Numbered from the stretch's first letter, positions 1-8,430 are shown. The stretch is 18,588 nt of DNA from Candidatus Gottesmanbacteria bacterium (GCA_016195615.1 JACPZF010000009.1:1-18588); one strand, 5' to 3'. The notes: a model not told the origin generated them from the sequence alone. Made by a program: numbers and translations.

Positions 1-84
1 AAAAGCTTTTGGAGGATTAGATTAAGAAGAGACTATCATTCTGCCATGTTCAAGGCTTTCGTCTATTTGGCACTTATTATTGTC

Positions 85-498
85 TTAATAAGAAATTAGG
101 AGTTTTGAAATGACCTTTCTATAAATTTCACTTATTATTTGTTCAATTTTTTTAAATGAATTTACTTCCACCATTACGTGGGCACAGAACGCAGCGTCAA
201 AAGTATTTTTGTCAAAAGGAATTTTGTTATCGATAAGGAAAAATTTGGCGTTTTTAGTGTCCTGCTTATTCGCCTGGTCAATCATACTTTGGTTATGGTC
301 AACACCAATGACTTCTTTTGCGCCGAAAGATAATAATAATTTGGCGGTCCTACCTGAACCAGAACCAAAATCAAGTACTTTCTTTCCGGACAAATTGCCG
401 AACATTTTTTTTGCTTTAGCAAATCCCGGCTCGTAAGTCGTCCCTTCTATTCCCAATTTGCTATATATTTCGGCATTTTTGTTGCTATATTTATACAT
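85..498 (-). CDS. Class I SAM-dependent methyltransferase, apparently C-terminally short
   Basis: The 137-aa product has the Rossmann-fold SAM-binding start of class I methyltransferases: motif I VLDFGSGSGR at residues 41-50, the acidic end of beta-2 at VIGVD (63-67), and a motif-IV-like strand FDAAFCAHVM (100-109). Family members usually run to about 200 residues or more. Here the frame stops soon after SEIYRKVISKLLISY, where relatives normally have EIyRvLKpGG followed by further strands and helices. The substrate cannot be read from the sequence. The two other downstream frames I followed also close quickly, so one small frameshift does not obviously restore a longer protein. The gene follows the glycosidase gene after a 93-bp gap and probably has its own promoter. 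The fold is well supported; whether the protein is intact is doubtful. Confidence 0.75.
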   Translation of the reverse strand: MYKYSNKNAEIYSKLGIEGTTYEPGFAKAKKMFGNLSGKKVLDFGSGSGRTAKLLLSFGAKEVIGVDHNQSMIDQANKQDTKNAKFFLIDNKIPFDKNTFDAAFCAHVMVEVNSFKKIEQIISEIYRKVISKLLISY

Positions 499-508
499 AT
501 AGTAAATA

Positions 509-514
509 ATTATA
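509..514 (-). promoter_or_regulatory. Candidate -10 box for the methyltransferase gene
   Basis: The minus strand reads TATAAT about 11 bases before the ATG at 498. Transcription would start only a few bases before the start codon, giving a nearly leaderless mRNA. No convincing -35 element is visible at normal spacing, so this is a weak call. Confidence 0.35.
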
Positions 515-591
515 GTCTACTTGCCGATTTTTTCTCTCATTTCAAAATTAGATATTTTTTACCTTCGTTTTGTGTATTTTATCAAAATCTA

Positions 592-2556
592 CTAATTATC
601 CACGCTTTGGTCGAAATGACGAAGCAAAACAGTATTGGTATCGGGATTATAAGGTTCGGTGGGAACAATTACTCCTTCTTGGGACTTATTTAATACCCTT
701 AGCTCGTCAATGACTCCGCCGAAATTATGAAAAGTTAGTTCGCCGGAAAGAGAAAAATCAATGGGCACGAGTGTTTTTGTAGCAATGCCATCGAGAAAAA
801 GATTTAAGCCGTTTTTGCCCCAACTTACGGCCACGTGATGCCATTTCCCTTTTTCGAAGGAAGAGATCGAGGAAGAAACGGTATTTTCCGAAACGCCGTT
901 TTTATACGTACCAAATTCCAACCGTTTGGAAAATCCCACGGTCTTTTTTCTTAAGGAAAAAGTTCTTCCTTCCCCTAGCGGAACGTCAAATAATGCTATT
1001 TCTTTTTGGTCTTCGCTTTCCCACAGGGGTTTGAGAAAAAATTCCAAGAAACCTTCATAAGGCAGGCTGAATTGTTCTTTAGAAAATTTCAATTCTAAAT
1101 CGCTGGTATTTAAGGAAAGCCCAAGGTTGCCGGGATAACCGTGGAAACCCAGAGCAAAAGAAAAAGAGGGAGAAAGTTCGGTTAGTTCTAAAAGGGTTAT
1201 GGTTTGAGCTGGCATATTGACAGTTTTGAAAAAATTATGGTTGTTTGTTTGTAAATATTCTTCCTGTTTTTTACCAAAAAGAAAAGAGGTTTTTAAAGAA
1301 AAATTGGCTTGGGGCAAATTATTAAAAGTAATCGGTACGTCTTCCGCGTGGTTTTGATTTGGGTCGTAATTAACCAAAATTAGCTTTAAGGTTTTTTTGT
1401 CCTTAGCAGCTATCGCCGTAACAAAACTTCCTTCTCCCTCAACTCTAATTCTTTGTCCGCTAAGATTGTTAAGAAGCTCTAGAGCATAATATTTAGGTTT
1501 TTTTTCTAAGCCAAATTTGTCATGGGTGATAAGTCCCCACCTGCCCCAGTATTTTTTACTCCCCGGCCCGTCTTTTATTTCAAAAGTAAAAGCCAGAGCC
1601 GCTCGGTCTATTAATTGACGAATCGCGGCAACAGCTTGTACGGCGTCAAAATTACCATCGTGCCAAGAACTATTTCCGGCTTCCGATCCCCACTCAGAAA
1701 CAATAATAGGTAAATTTATAAACGCAGGGAAATTATTTAACAGGTTTTGTAAAACCCTTAAATCTTCGGCAAAATCAATTGAGTTTCGGCTGTAGCGATG
1801 ATAAGAAAGAAAATCGAGCCTCAAATTATTGCGCTCTGCGTATTTTAAGAGGTCTTGCATCCAAGATTCATACATGCCAGTTGTCGCCGGTCCGCCGATT
1901 TGAAAATTGTTTATGTTTCGGGCCGACCGGGCTCCTTGGACAGTTTGGCCATATAATTCGAGGTAATTTTTACCGCCGTAGGTTTTCCATTTACCAAAAA
2001 GGTCCGGTTCATTCCAAACTTCATAATAAACATGATCGAGATTTTTTTGCCCTTGGCCGCGACCCGAGTAGTGTTCAATAGTTGCCCGTACCAAATCGCG
2101 CCATTTACTCCAATCCCGAGGTTTGCCAACAACATCATCTGAGAAATCCAAAGGCATGTAGGATAAAGAAAAAAAAGGTAAGGCGCCGGTTGTTAAAATA
2201 TCATCGACTGTTTGATCAAGTTTTGTAAAATCATAACCGATGCCGATGTCAGAGTTTTTTTTAACAACTTCATACATATCATAAAGATGATCAAGACGAA
2301 TATATGAAGGAGAGAGCTTTCTGGTATCGCTTATTACCGCAGACAACACTCTGCCTTTTTCCTCTCCGCCTTGGGCTAGAGCTTGCCAAACTTTCGGCAC
2401 CGGCCCCAGGTTGGAATTATAATCAACGATTATGTTAGCCGGAGTTCCGGTTGCTCTGCCGATTATTTTTATTACCACTTGCGCGCCAAATATTAAAAAT
2501 GGCAGGAGAAGAAGCAATAAAAGAATCAGAAAAAATTGTCGATTTAATTTCCGCAT
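592..2556 (-). CDS. Secreted or membrane-anchored GH39-like glycoside hydrolase with C-terminal LamG-like domain
   Basis: This 654-aa protein starts with a hydrophobic segment (about residues 8-31) that serves as a signal peptide or membrane anchor. A (beta/alpha)8 glycosidase domain follows (about 40-370). WNEPDLFG at 181-188 carries the probable acid/base E183, and VSEWGSE at 286-292 carries the probable nucleophile E288. This is the clan GH-A arrangement seen in GH39 (beta-xylosidase/iduronidase type). A small beta-rich region follows, and then a concanavalin-like LamG/jellyroll domain (about 485-625) with the typical GKWHHVAVSW, LFLDG and IDELRVLN strings. It probably acts on a glycan at the cell surface; the substrate is not predictable. 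The start lies 5 bp after the rpoD stop, so it is probably co-transcribed with dnaG-rpoD. Family placement (GH39 versus another GH-A family) is moderate; the glycosidase call is strong. Confidence 0.85.
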   Translation of the reverse strand: MRKLNRQFFLILLLLLLLPFLIFGAQVVIKIIGRATGTPANIIVDYNSNLGPVPKVWQALAQGGEEKGRVLSAVISDTRKLSPSYIRLDHLYDMYEVVKKNSDIGIGYDFTKLDQTVDDILTTGALPFFSLSYMPLDFSDDVVGKPRDWSKWRDLVRATIEHYSGRGQGQKNLDHVYYEVWNEPDLFGKWKTYGGKNYLELYGQTVQGARSARNINNFQIGGPATTGMYESWMQDLLKYAERNNLRLDFLSYHRYSRNSIDFAEDLRVLQNLLNNFPAFINLPIIVSEWGSEAGNSSWHDGNFDAVQAVAAIRQLIDRAALAFTFEIKDGPGSKKYWGRWGLITHDKFGLEKKPKYYALELLNNLSGQRIRVEGEGSFVTAIAAKDKKTLKLILVNYDPNQNHAEDVPITFNNLPQANFSLKTSFLFGKKQEEYLQTNNHNFFKTVNMPAQTITLLELTELSPSFSFALGFHGYPGNLGLSLNTSDLELKFSKEQFSLPYEGFLEFFLKPLWESEDQKEIALFDVPLGEGRTFSLRKKTVGFSKRLEFGTYKNGVSENTVSSSISSFEKGKWHHVAVSWGKNGLNLFLDGIATKTLVPIDFSLSGELTFHNFGGVIDELRVLNKSQEGVIVPTEPYNPDTNTVLLRHFDQSVDN

Positions 2557-2561
2557 AGATT

Positions 2562-3668
2562 TTATTCGAGGTAATCCTTAAGTTTCTTGCTTCTTGAAGG
2601 ATGCTTAAGTTTTCTAATCGCCTTGGCCTCAATTTGACGGATACGTTCCCTCGTCACGTTAAATTCTCTTCCCACTTCTTCCAGCGTGCGTGGCTTGCCG
2701 TCGTACAAACCAAAACGAAGTACCAAGACTTTTTTCTCGCGATCCGAAAGCGTACTTAGAACTTCTTCAATTTGCTCTTTTAAAAGTTGTCTGGAGGCGC
2801 TGTCGTAAGGAGTCGGCTGGGAGATATCTTGAATAAAATCGCCCAGCAAGCTGTCTTCGTCGTCGCCAACGGGAGTTTCGAGAGAAGTCGGCTCTTGCGA
2901 AACCTTGACAATTTCTCTGACTTTACTAATATCAATACCCATGGCATCGGCCACTTCTTCCGGAGTCGGTTCTCGTCCCAATTCCTGCATTAACCGGCGC
3001 GAAGTACGAAGATACCGATTGATAGTTTCCACCATATGCACTGGAATGCGGATCGTTCTGGCCTGATCAGCGATCGCTCTGGTAATGGCTTGGCGAATCC
3101 ACCACGTGGCATAGGTGGAAAATTTATAACCTTTACGCCAATCGTATTTTTCGACGGCTCTTATTAACCCTTGGTTTCCTTCCTGGATTAAATCCAGAAG
3201 GCTCATGCCCCTGCCAATATATTTTTTGGCGATGGAGACAACGAGCCGAAGGTTGGCTTCGGTTAGTTTCTTTTTGGCTTTCTGATCTCCCTCTTCGACT
3301 TTCTTAGCCAACATAATTTCTTGTTCAAACTTCAAAAGCGGTACCCGACCGATTTCTTTTAAATACATCCTCACCGGATCACTGACATAGGTTTGATTAA
3401 TCTCCGAAAGTACTTCTAATTCTTTTTCTAAATCGGCTAAATTCTTAGAATCCATTTCTTCTTCAGAAGAAACTGACTCAAACACATCGATTTTTTCCGC
3501 CATCAGGCGGTCATAAAGCATGTCGACTTCTCCCAGATGCTCCTCGGCCTTGGGAAAAACCGCCAGAATTTCGTCTTGGGTTAAAAATCCCGATTTCTTA
3601 CCTTTATCTAAAAGCTGTTTGATGGATTCCGGAAGAGTTTGTTTTTTTGCTTTTTTGGTTTTTACCAT
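2562..3668 (-). CDS. rpoD: RNA polymerase primary sigma factor, sigma-70 type
   Basis: This 368-aa housekeeping sigma factor directs RNA polymerase to -10/-35 promoters. A short region 1.1 is visible (about residues 14-62), then an acidic linker. Region 1.2 starts at DPVRMYLKEIG (98-108), with no large non-conserved insert between 1.2 and 2. Region 2 (about 136-215) has IQEGNQGLIRAVEKYDW and STYATWWIRQAITRAIADQA, the -10 recognition and melting part. Region 3 is at about 216-290. Region 4 (about 303-368) ends with the helix-turn-helix VTRERIRQIEAKAIRKLKHP that reads the -35 box. The gene lies 37 bp after dnaG, the classic macromolecular-synthesis pairing without rpsU. The length matches the short primary sigma factors of Gram-positive type. 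The glycosidase gene starts 5 bp downstream. Confidence 0.97.
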   Translation of the reverse strand: MVKTKKAKKQTLPESIKQLLDKGKKSGFLTQDEILAVFPKAEEHLGEVDMLYDRLMAEKIDVFESVSSEEEMDSKNLADLEKELEVLSEINQTYVSDPVRMYLKEIGRVPLLKFEQEIMLAKKVEEGDQKAKKKLTEANLRLVVSIAKKYIGRGMSLLDLIQEGNQGLIRAVEKYDWRKGYKFSTYATWWIRQAITRAIADQARTIRIPVHMVETINRYLRTSRRLMQELGREPTPEEVADAMGIDISKVREIVKVSQEPTSLETPVGDDEDSLLGDFIQDISQPTPYDSASRQLLKEQIEEVLSTLSDREKKVLVLRFGLYDGKPRTLEEVGREFNVTRERIRQIEAKAIRKLKHPSRSKKLKDYLE

Positions 3669-3705
3669 AGTCTCTATTTTAGCTTTATTTGGGGTTTTTA
3701 GGTAG

Positions 3706-6678
3706 TCACTCTTTTTTCGCCGTTAATTGTTTAATTTTCAATGCCGTCTCGTCAAACTGGGAATTTAAATTTACTAAATCTTTATCGTTCGTGACTGTTT
3801 TTATATCATCACCAAGTCTAACGAGTTTATCTTTTAAATAAAAAAGTTCTATCTCTTTGACAATTTCTTTGAATTCCTCTTTTTGCTCTTCTAGAGTTTT
3901 TTCTTTTAGATCTAAAAGAAATAATTTATCAGTAAGGCTAATTAACTCCGAAGGAATTTCGCAGACAAATTTTTTAATTTCCCAATTTTGATGAGAATTT
4001 AAAAAATTTAGCGCCTTTTGTAAAATTTTTTTGGCCGCGTCATTTTTAAAATAATCTAAAATCGCGGTTAATTCTTTTTCCCAAATTTTGGGCGTCTGAC
4101 TTTGTAAAACCATCGCCACTAAGTATTCTTCCAATAAATCGCGTCTGCTTCTTTCGAGTAGCCTAGGTACTGGTTTAGTCGCTAAAACAGGCAGTTTTTC
4201 TTCTTTGACGATTCTTTGGGCTTCCATCTGGAGAATTTCACTATCGACGTTTAGTTTCCTTGCCAATTGCTTTAAATAAAAATCTCTAACTACTAAATTT
4301 TGGATCCGAGATAGTATTGGCAAAAGTTCATCAGTAATATGTTTTTTGCCTTCAGGATCTTCGGGATTATATTTTTCTAAAGTACTATCGAGATAGAAAT
4401 CATAGATAGGAACCGCTTGTTTGACCGCGGAAGTCCATAGCGAAGAATCTTTCTCAATACATTCATTGGGATCTTTAGCCGTTTTTAATCTAATTACTTT
4501 AATCGTAAAACCAAGGCTATCAGCCAGTTCGATACCCCGTCTTGCCGCCATATCACCAGCCAAATCGGCGTCTAAGGACAGAAGCAAACTATCGCAAAAT
4601 CTTTTCAAAAGTCTAAGCTGTCCTTCGGTTAGAGCCGACCCTTTAATCGCGACGACATTACTTGTACCAATCTGATAGGAAGAAATGCAATCGATTTCCC
4701 CTTCAACGATAATGGCTTGGTTTTGTTTTCTGATCGCTTCCTTGGTGATATCCAGTCCATATAAAACATTCCCTTTTATATACACCGGCGTTTCGGGACT
4801 ATTAATATATTTAGCCTCTTTCTCTTCCGCTTCGTTTTCTTGGGGTAATTTTCTCCCGGCAAAACCGACGACATTGCCTCGGTGATCCTTAAGAGTAAAA
4901 ATTAATCTGCCGCGAAAACGGTCGTAATAAGAATTTTTATTGCGATCGCGAATAATTAGTCCTGCCTGCTCCAGGTCGTCAACTTTAAAACCTTTTTTTA
5001 GGAGAAATTTGGAAACCCCCTCCCAGGCGTTTGGCGCATAGCCGATTTTAAAGAGCTCTAATGATTTCTTTGTGATACCTCTTTTTAAAATATAATCTAG
5101 GGCTTTTTTACCGCTCTCGTGGCTCGTTAAAAGATAATGATAAAATTCGCTCGCTAGGTGATTTAGTTGATAAAGTTTCTCTTTCTGCTGTGATACCCCT
5201 TGGTCAAAATGAATATTTTGGAGCTTCACTCCGGCTTTCTTGGCTAAGATCCGAAGCGCCTCCGGAAATTCGATGTTGTCGATTTTTTCGGCAAATTCAA
5301 AGATGTCGCCTCCGACGTTACAGTTTCCTACCGCAAAATTACTTGTTATAAAAGTATGATCACGATCAACCGTAAGATTATATACGGGACCCCGATACTC
5401 TTCTTGTTTTAATTGTATTATGGGTAACAACCAATATTGGGAACCATCTTTGCCATAGTAAATTAAATTATACTTTTGTCGTGCTTCGTCTGACCAAATA
5501 ACGGTAAAAGATTTTTTATGATTAACCAATAACTTATCAATTTTAGGTCCATTTGTATACAAAGTGGGAAAAATATGTAAACGCAATAAAATATCGATAA
5601 GCTGTTCAGCCAGTATTTCTGAAACCGTAGTAATAGATTTATGCCGGTTTTGAGAACGGTTAGCTATAAAACTAGTACCATCTCCTTTAAAAACAGCCTC
5701 AATAATAACAAATTGTTGTGTCGTTGGTAACTCCTGAAAAATAAATGGGATATGTTTATTGGCCGCGCCTTTACCGACCAAATTCTCAAATATATTAGCC
5801 AGTTGCGATTGACAGGCTGTAATTTCGATTCCAGTTTTATGACCATTTGACCGTCTGTGTATTTTGGCTTGTAGAGCAAAAATTTTTTTTATAAGAAAAA
5901 TTATTTCCTTGGCGAATTTTTCCTCGTGATTGCCCAAGCTGAATCGAATATAACCCCTATGTGTACTACCTTCGGCAATAAAATATCCTAACAATTTCAA
6001 AAAGTTCTCGTTGATATGAATTTGAAATGGGATTTTTTTAGGTTTAGGCCCAAAATTTGTGACTTTATTTAGGTAGTTTGATAAATCAAGCATCCCTATT
6101 TTTTTTTCTATTGTTCTTATTGGATAAAGTAGTATGTTTCCTCTTTTTAATTCTCCTGCGGGAATTTTTGTTATTGGAAGATATTTATCAATTAACTTTT
6201 GATATTTATCTATGTTGCTTTCGCGAATTTTTAAGTACTTGTTGTAACGTCGGGAGAAATTCTTGTATTTCTTCTGTAAATATGGGGCCCCTTTCATCAC
6301 AAAAACATTGTGGTCTGTGGTCAAACGAACATCTTGTTTTATTTTTCTAAGTCGTATTTTAACTAAATTACCATTATATTGATGAACTAATACATTCGTT
6401 ATTTTTCTTATATTTCCTTGGCCAGATATTACCCAGTGGTTGTGGTCGAGTTCCTCGATATTGTGATAACCAAAAGGGGTCTTGATTTTTTCTCCGGGTG
6501 GCAAGCAGCCAAAACAGTGCCAAATTTGCCTCTCCGGAGAAACGATAAAAGAGGGGGTTTTTTCGTTGTGGAAAGGACAAATCCCTTTAAAATTCCTACC
6601 AGCCCTTTTCAATGTCACGTATTCCGAAATAAAGGTAACAATATCGATTTTACTCTTAATCTCGTCAAGATTGTCCAT
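3706..6678 (-). CDS. dnaG: DNA primase DnaG interrupted by an in-frame intein
   Basis: The 990-aa precursor contains 595 residues of primase plus a 395-aa intein. DnaG makes RNA primers at the replication fork. The N-terminal CHC2 zinc ribbon has C34-x2-H37 and C55, and the fourth ligand is C453, which joins the others only after splicing removes residues 58-452 to give HCFGCNVGGD. The RNA-polymerase catalytic core follows (about 500-640). The Toprim fold has EGEID (659-663, usually EGYMD) and SLDADLAGDMA (701-711), which carry the metal-binding acidic residues. The remaining C-terminal part is helical and is likely to contact the replicative helicase. Without the intein the length is normal for DnaG. 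The ATG at 6678 has no Shine-Dalgarno sequence; a palindrome sits directly before it. rpoD follows after 37 bp. Confidence 0.97.
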   Translation of the reverse strand: MDNLDEIKSKIDIVTFISEYVTLKRAGRNFKGICPFHNEKTPSFIVSPERQIWHCFGCLPPGEKIKTPFGYHNIEELDHNHWVISGQGNIRKITNVLVHQYNGNLVKIRLRKIKQDVRLTTDHNVFVMKGAPYLQKKYKNFSRRYNKYLKIRESNIDKYQKLIDKYLPITKIPAGELKRGNILLYPIRTIEKKIGMLDLSNYLNKVTNFGPKPKKIPFQIHINENFLKLLGYFIAEGSTHRGYIRFSLGNHEEKFAKEIIFLIKKIFALQAKIHRRSNGHKTGIEITACQSQLANIFENLVGKGAANKHIPFIFQELPTTQQFVIIEAVFKGDGTSFIANRSQNRHKSITTVSEILAEQLIDILLRLHIFPTLYTNGPKIDKLLVNHKKSFTVIWSDEARQKYNLIYYGKDGSQYWLLPIIQLKQEEYRGPVYNLTVDRDHTFITSNFAVGNCNVGGDIFEFAEKIDNIEFPEALRILAKKAGVKLQNIHFDQGVSQQKEKLYQLNHLASEFYHYLLTSHESGKKALDYILKRGITKKSLELFKIGYAPNAWEGVSKFLLKKGFKVDDLEQAGLIIRDRNKNSYYDRFRGRLIFTLKDHRGNVVGFAGRKLPQENEAEEKEAKYINSPETPVYIKGNVLYGLDITKEAIRKQNQAIIVEGEIDCISSYQIGTSNVVAIKGSALTEGQLRLLKRFCDSLLLSLDADLAGDMAARRGIELADSLGFTIKVIRLKTAKDPNECIEKDSSLWTSAVKQAVPIYDFYLDSTLEKYNPEDPEGKKHITDELLPILSRIQNLVVRDFYLKQLARKLNVDSEILQMEAQRIVKEEKLPVLATKPVPRLLERSRRDLLEEYLVAMVLQSQTPKIWEKELTAILDYFKNDAAKKILQKALNFLNSHQNWEIKKFVCEIPSELISLTDKLFLLDLKEKTLEEQKEEFKEIVKEIELFYLKDKLVRLGDDIKTVTNDKDLVNLNSQFDETALKIKQLTAKKE
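5323..6507 (-). mobile_element. LAGLIDADG-type intein within dnaG
   Basis: This protein-splicing element corresponds to precursor residues C58-N452. Block A begins CLPPGEKIKT. Block B has TTDHN with T120-x-x-H123. The two endonuclease motifs are LLGYFIAEG (229-237) and IIEAVFKGDG (325-334), whose acidic residues E236 and D333 would be catalytic. Block F is YNLTVDRDHTF, and the end is FAVGN followed by +1 Cys 453. It therefore looks like a full intein with an apparently intact homing endonuclease. The residue before the terminal Asn is Gly451 instead of the usual His. Excision at these junctions exactly restores the CxxC half of the primase zinc ribbon, which fixes the boundaries. Splicing activity itself is inferred. 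Confidence 0.95.
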
Positions 6679-6679
6679 A

Positions 6680-6704
6680 GCTTGGAATGTTCAATATTCC
6701 AAGC
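6680..6704. promoter_or_regulatory. Perfect 9-bp inverted repeat directly before the dnaG start codon
   Basis: GCTTGGAAT and ATTCCAAGC are separated by 7 bases and end one base before the dnaG ATG. With the candidate -10 box at 6707-6712, transcription would start inside the repeat. This fits a repressor operator or an RNA hairpin covering the ribosome-binding region. No T-run follows in the transcribed direction, so it is not a standard terminator. Confidence 0.6.
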
Positions 6705-6706
6705 GC

Positions 6707-6712
6707 ATTATA
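6707..6712 (-). promoter_or_regulatory. Candidate -10 box for dnaG-rpoD
   Basis: The minus strand reads TATAAT 29 bases before the dnaG ATG, in the short gap after the HAD-like gene. A good -35 box is not evident at 16-18 bp. The predicted start of transcription falls in the adjacent palindrome. Confidence 0.45.
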
Positions 6713-6718
6713 TACTAT

Positions 6719-7642
6719 TTAGGAAGGGTTTAAGCGTTCTCTTAAAATTGCCGGTATTTGACCTAAATTAGTGATAAGAAAAAGTCCATTGGCATTATTT
6801 TCTTTGAAAAACTTAGCTTCAGCGGTCGGTGTATATAAAGTTTGCATTAAAAACGATGTTATGCCTTGAAACCGACTGTCTGTTTGGGATAATTCTAAAA
6901 ACATCGCCGCATCCAAAGGATAAATATCTCCTCCTGCCGTTACTATTTTAGGATTTTCTTTTAATATTTCTTCTAATTTGGCATAAAATTTGGGTCTTCT
7001 AAGATTAATGTCCAATCCGTATCCGGGGATTTTCATTTTTACTCTTTTAATACCCTCCCATTTGGGATCAACGTAATATTTCTTAGCATCACCCCTAATG
7101 GTTACTAAATTAAAAATTCTTTGATCACCTTTCTCAATTGCTTTCCTTACGTTGGCATCGGAAGAATTGGTAACAATATGGATTGCTAGAAAACCATCCA
7201 GTTCTCTTAAAACATCAAATAATCCTTCCTGGAGTTCCACAAATTCAGGATTATAGCTTTTTCCATAGAGCTCTTGTAAGAATCTATCTTCATTTTCTTT
7301 GCTCGGCAAATTAAGTCTTTTACTTGCGAAAAAAGGGTCGATGCGTAAAATAGCCAGCATCAACGAGGTAACTGCAGTTTGGGTTACCATAACATCAGCC
7401 CGACCAGATGCAGTTACTACTCCCTCATAAATCCATCCGAAACGATTAGGAGCAAAAGTAACTAATGTTTTGTGTAAATTATCTGCGAAAGAATAAAGCA
7501 AATCGTATCTTTGTCGCGGAAAACCTGTTTGTTTACAAAATTCTGCGGCGTGGACATCTCTAAATTTTTCTCCATTTAAATGGGCTAAAAATCCATCAAA
7601 ATCAAAAACCCCTGCCGGTTTTCCTGCCTCAATTGTTGACAT
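6719..7642 (-). CDS. Divergent HAD-superfamily hydrolase-like protein
   Basis: This 307-aa protein carries the haloacid dehalogenase motifs, though it is otherwise unusual. Motif I is VFDFDGFLA with D14 and D16 (nucleophile and acid/base). Motif II is IHIVTNSSD with T158. A lysine for motif III is plausible at K218. Motif IV is AGGDIYPLD with D239 and D244 for magnesium. The cap is large and helical (about 25-145). HAD enzymes are mostly phosphatases or phosphotransferases; the substrate is not predictable here. It follows the 253-aa gene after 12 bp and the two almost certainly form one operon; both proteins begin with MST. It is separated from dnaG by a promoter-like gap. Fold call moderate, function unknown. 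Confidence 0.6.
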   Translation of the reverse strand: MSTIEAGKPAGVFDFDGFLAHLNGEKFRDVHAAEFCKQTGFPRQRYDLLYSFADNLHKTLVTFAPNRFGWIYEGVVTASGRADVMVTQTAVTSLMLAILRIDPFFASKRLNLPSKENEDRFLQELYGKSYNPEFVELQEGLFDVLRELDGFLAIHIVTNSSDANVRKAIEKGDQRIFNLVTIRGDAKKYYVDPKWEGIKRVKMKIPGYGLDINLRRPKFYAKLEEILKENPKIVTAGGDIYPLDAAMFLELSQTDSRFQGITSFLMQTLYTPTAEAKFFKENNANGLFLITNLGQIPAILRERLNPS

Positions 7643-7654
7643 AGCATCTCAAAA

Positions 7655-8416
7655 TTAAACCGTGGTTTCTGTTTTCAGTGTTAGGTTATTTATATCAACC
7701 ATTCCTATTTCTGCCTTCTCTTCGGAAGAAATACGGTTATAATGATTATATAGTCTTGGTGCTTTTTCTTTAAGTAGTTGTGCTAGCTGTTTTAAATATA
7801 AACCGCTAGGATGTTCCTCTAAAATTTCATTGGCAAACATATGTGCCAAAACTGCAGTTCTATTTGCTCCGTCTCTTTTTGATCTTGTTATCCTCTCGGC
7901 AAGATTTACAACTAATTCTTGAGGCGTAGATGATTCTATTGTAACTTCATCTAGCCATCTCATGGCCCTAAAATATTTATTATTATCACTTCTGTGTCCC
8001 ATTCTGCCGGCTGCTTCTAATAATATTCTGGGAAGAGTGTATCCTTCGGGTTTTGCACCGGTTGTCATTTCTTTAATATATGAATAAGGAACCGATTTAG
8101 AATTATGTAAACCAACTGGTTCTTTTCGTTTTCTTGTTTTCGCAAGTTCTTTATATAATTTCGGGTTGAGCCTTAGGGCCTGATCCATAACTATTCCTAG
8201 TGTTAAATTACAATCAGTATATCTATTTCTCGTCCATTCTAATCCGTACTTCTTTGCCACGTCTCTGGGATCGGGGCAGGCTTGAGAAAAACCCTGTTCA
8301 AATAATTGTCTTTTGGGACTGTGATTTACGTATTTATCTCCATGATCTCCAAAAACGGTGTAACCACCGAATTTACGCCCACCATATTTTCTTTCTGGCT
8401 GGTATTCTGTTGACAT
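7655..8416 (-). CDS. Unrecognised 253-aa protein, possibly with a helix-turn-helix-like segment
   Basis: I do not recognise this protein. It is soluble, basic in the first two thirds, and has no signal peptide or membrane segment. Residues about 108-140 (SYIKEMTTGAKPEGYTLPRI and the following LLEAAGRMG) have the rhythm of an XRE-like helix-turn-helix, with a turn after the recognition helix and a following amphipathic helix. This resemblance is weak. The C-terminal third is helical (ELVVNLAERITRSK, LKQLAQLLKEKAP). The start at 8416 has no Shine-Dalgarno sequence and lies about 60 bases after an extended -10 promoter. The HAD-like gene follows 12 bp later, so a regulator or partner of that enzyme is possible but unproved. 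Confidence 0.6.
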   Translation of the reverse strand: MSTEYQPERKYGGRKFGGYTVFGDHGDKYVNHSPKRQLFEQGFSQACPDPRDVAKKYGLEWTRNRYTDCNLTLGIVMDQALRLNPKLYKELAKTRKRKEPVGLHNSKSVPYSYIKEMTTGAKPEGYTLPRILLEAAGRMGHRSDNNKYFRAMRWLDEVTIESSTPQELVVNLAERITRSKRDGANRTAVLAHMFANEILEEHPSGLYLKQLAQLLKEKAPRLYNHYNRISSEEKAEIGMVDINNLTLKTETTV

Positions 8417-8430
8417 ATGATCTACAAATT

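Noticed and set aside
5664..6580. Separate free-standing endonuclease or other genes in the intein region
   Set aside because: The LAGLIDADG motifs are in frame with dnaG; other frames here have no domain.
6680..6704. Intrinsic terminator of the HAD-like gene
   Set aside because: The hairpin is followed by the dnaG ATG and no T-run on the transcribed strand.
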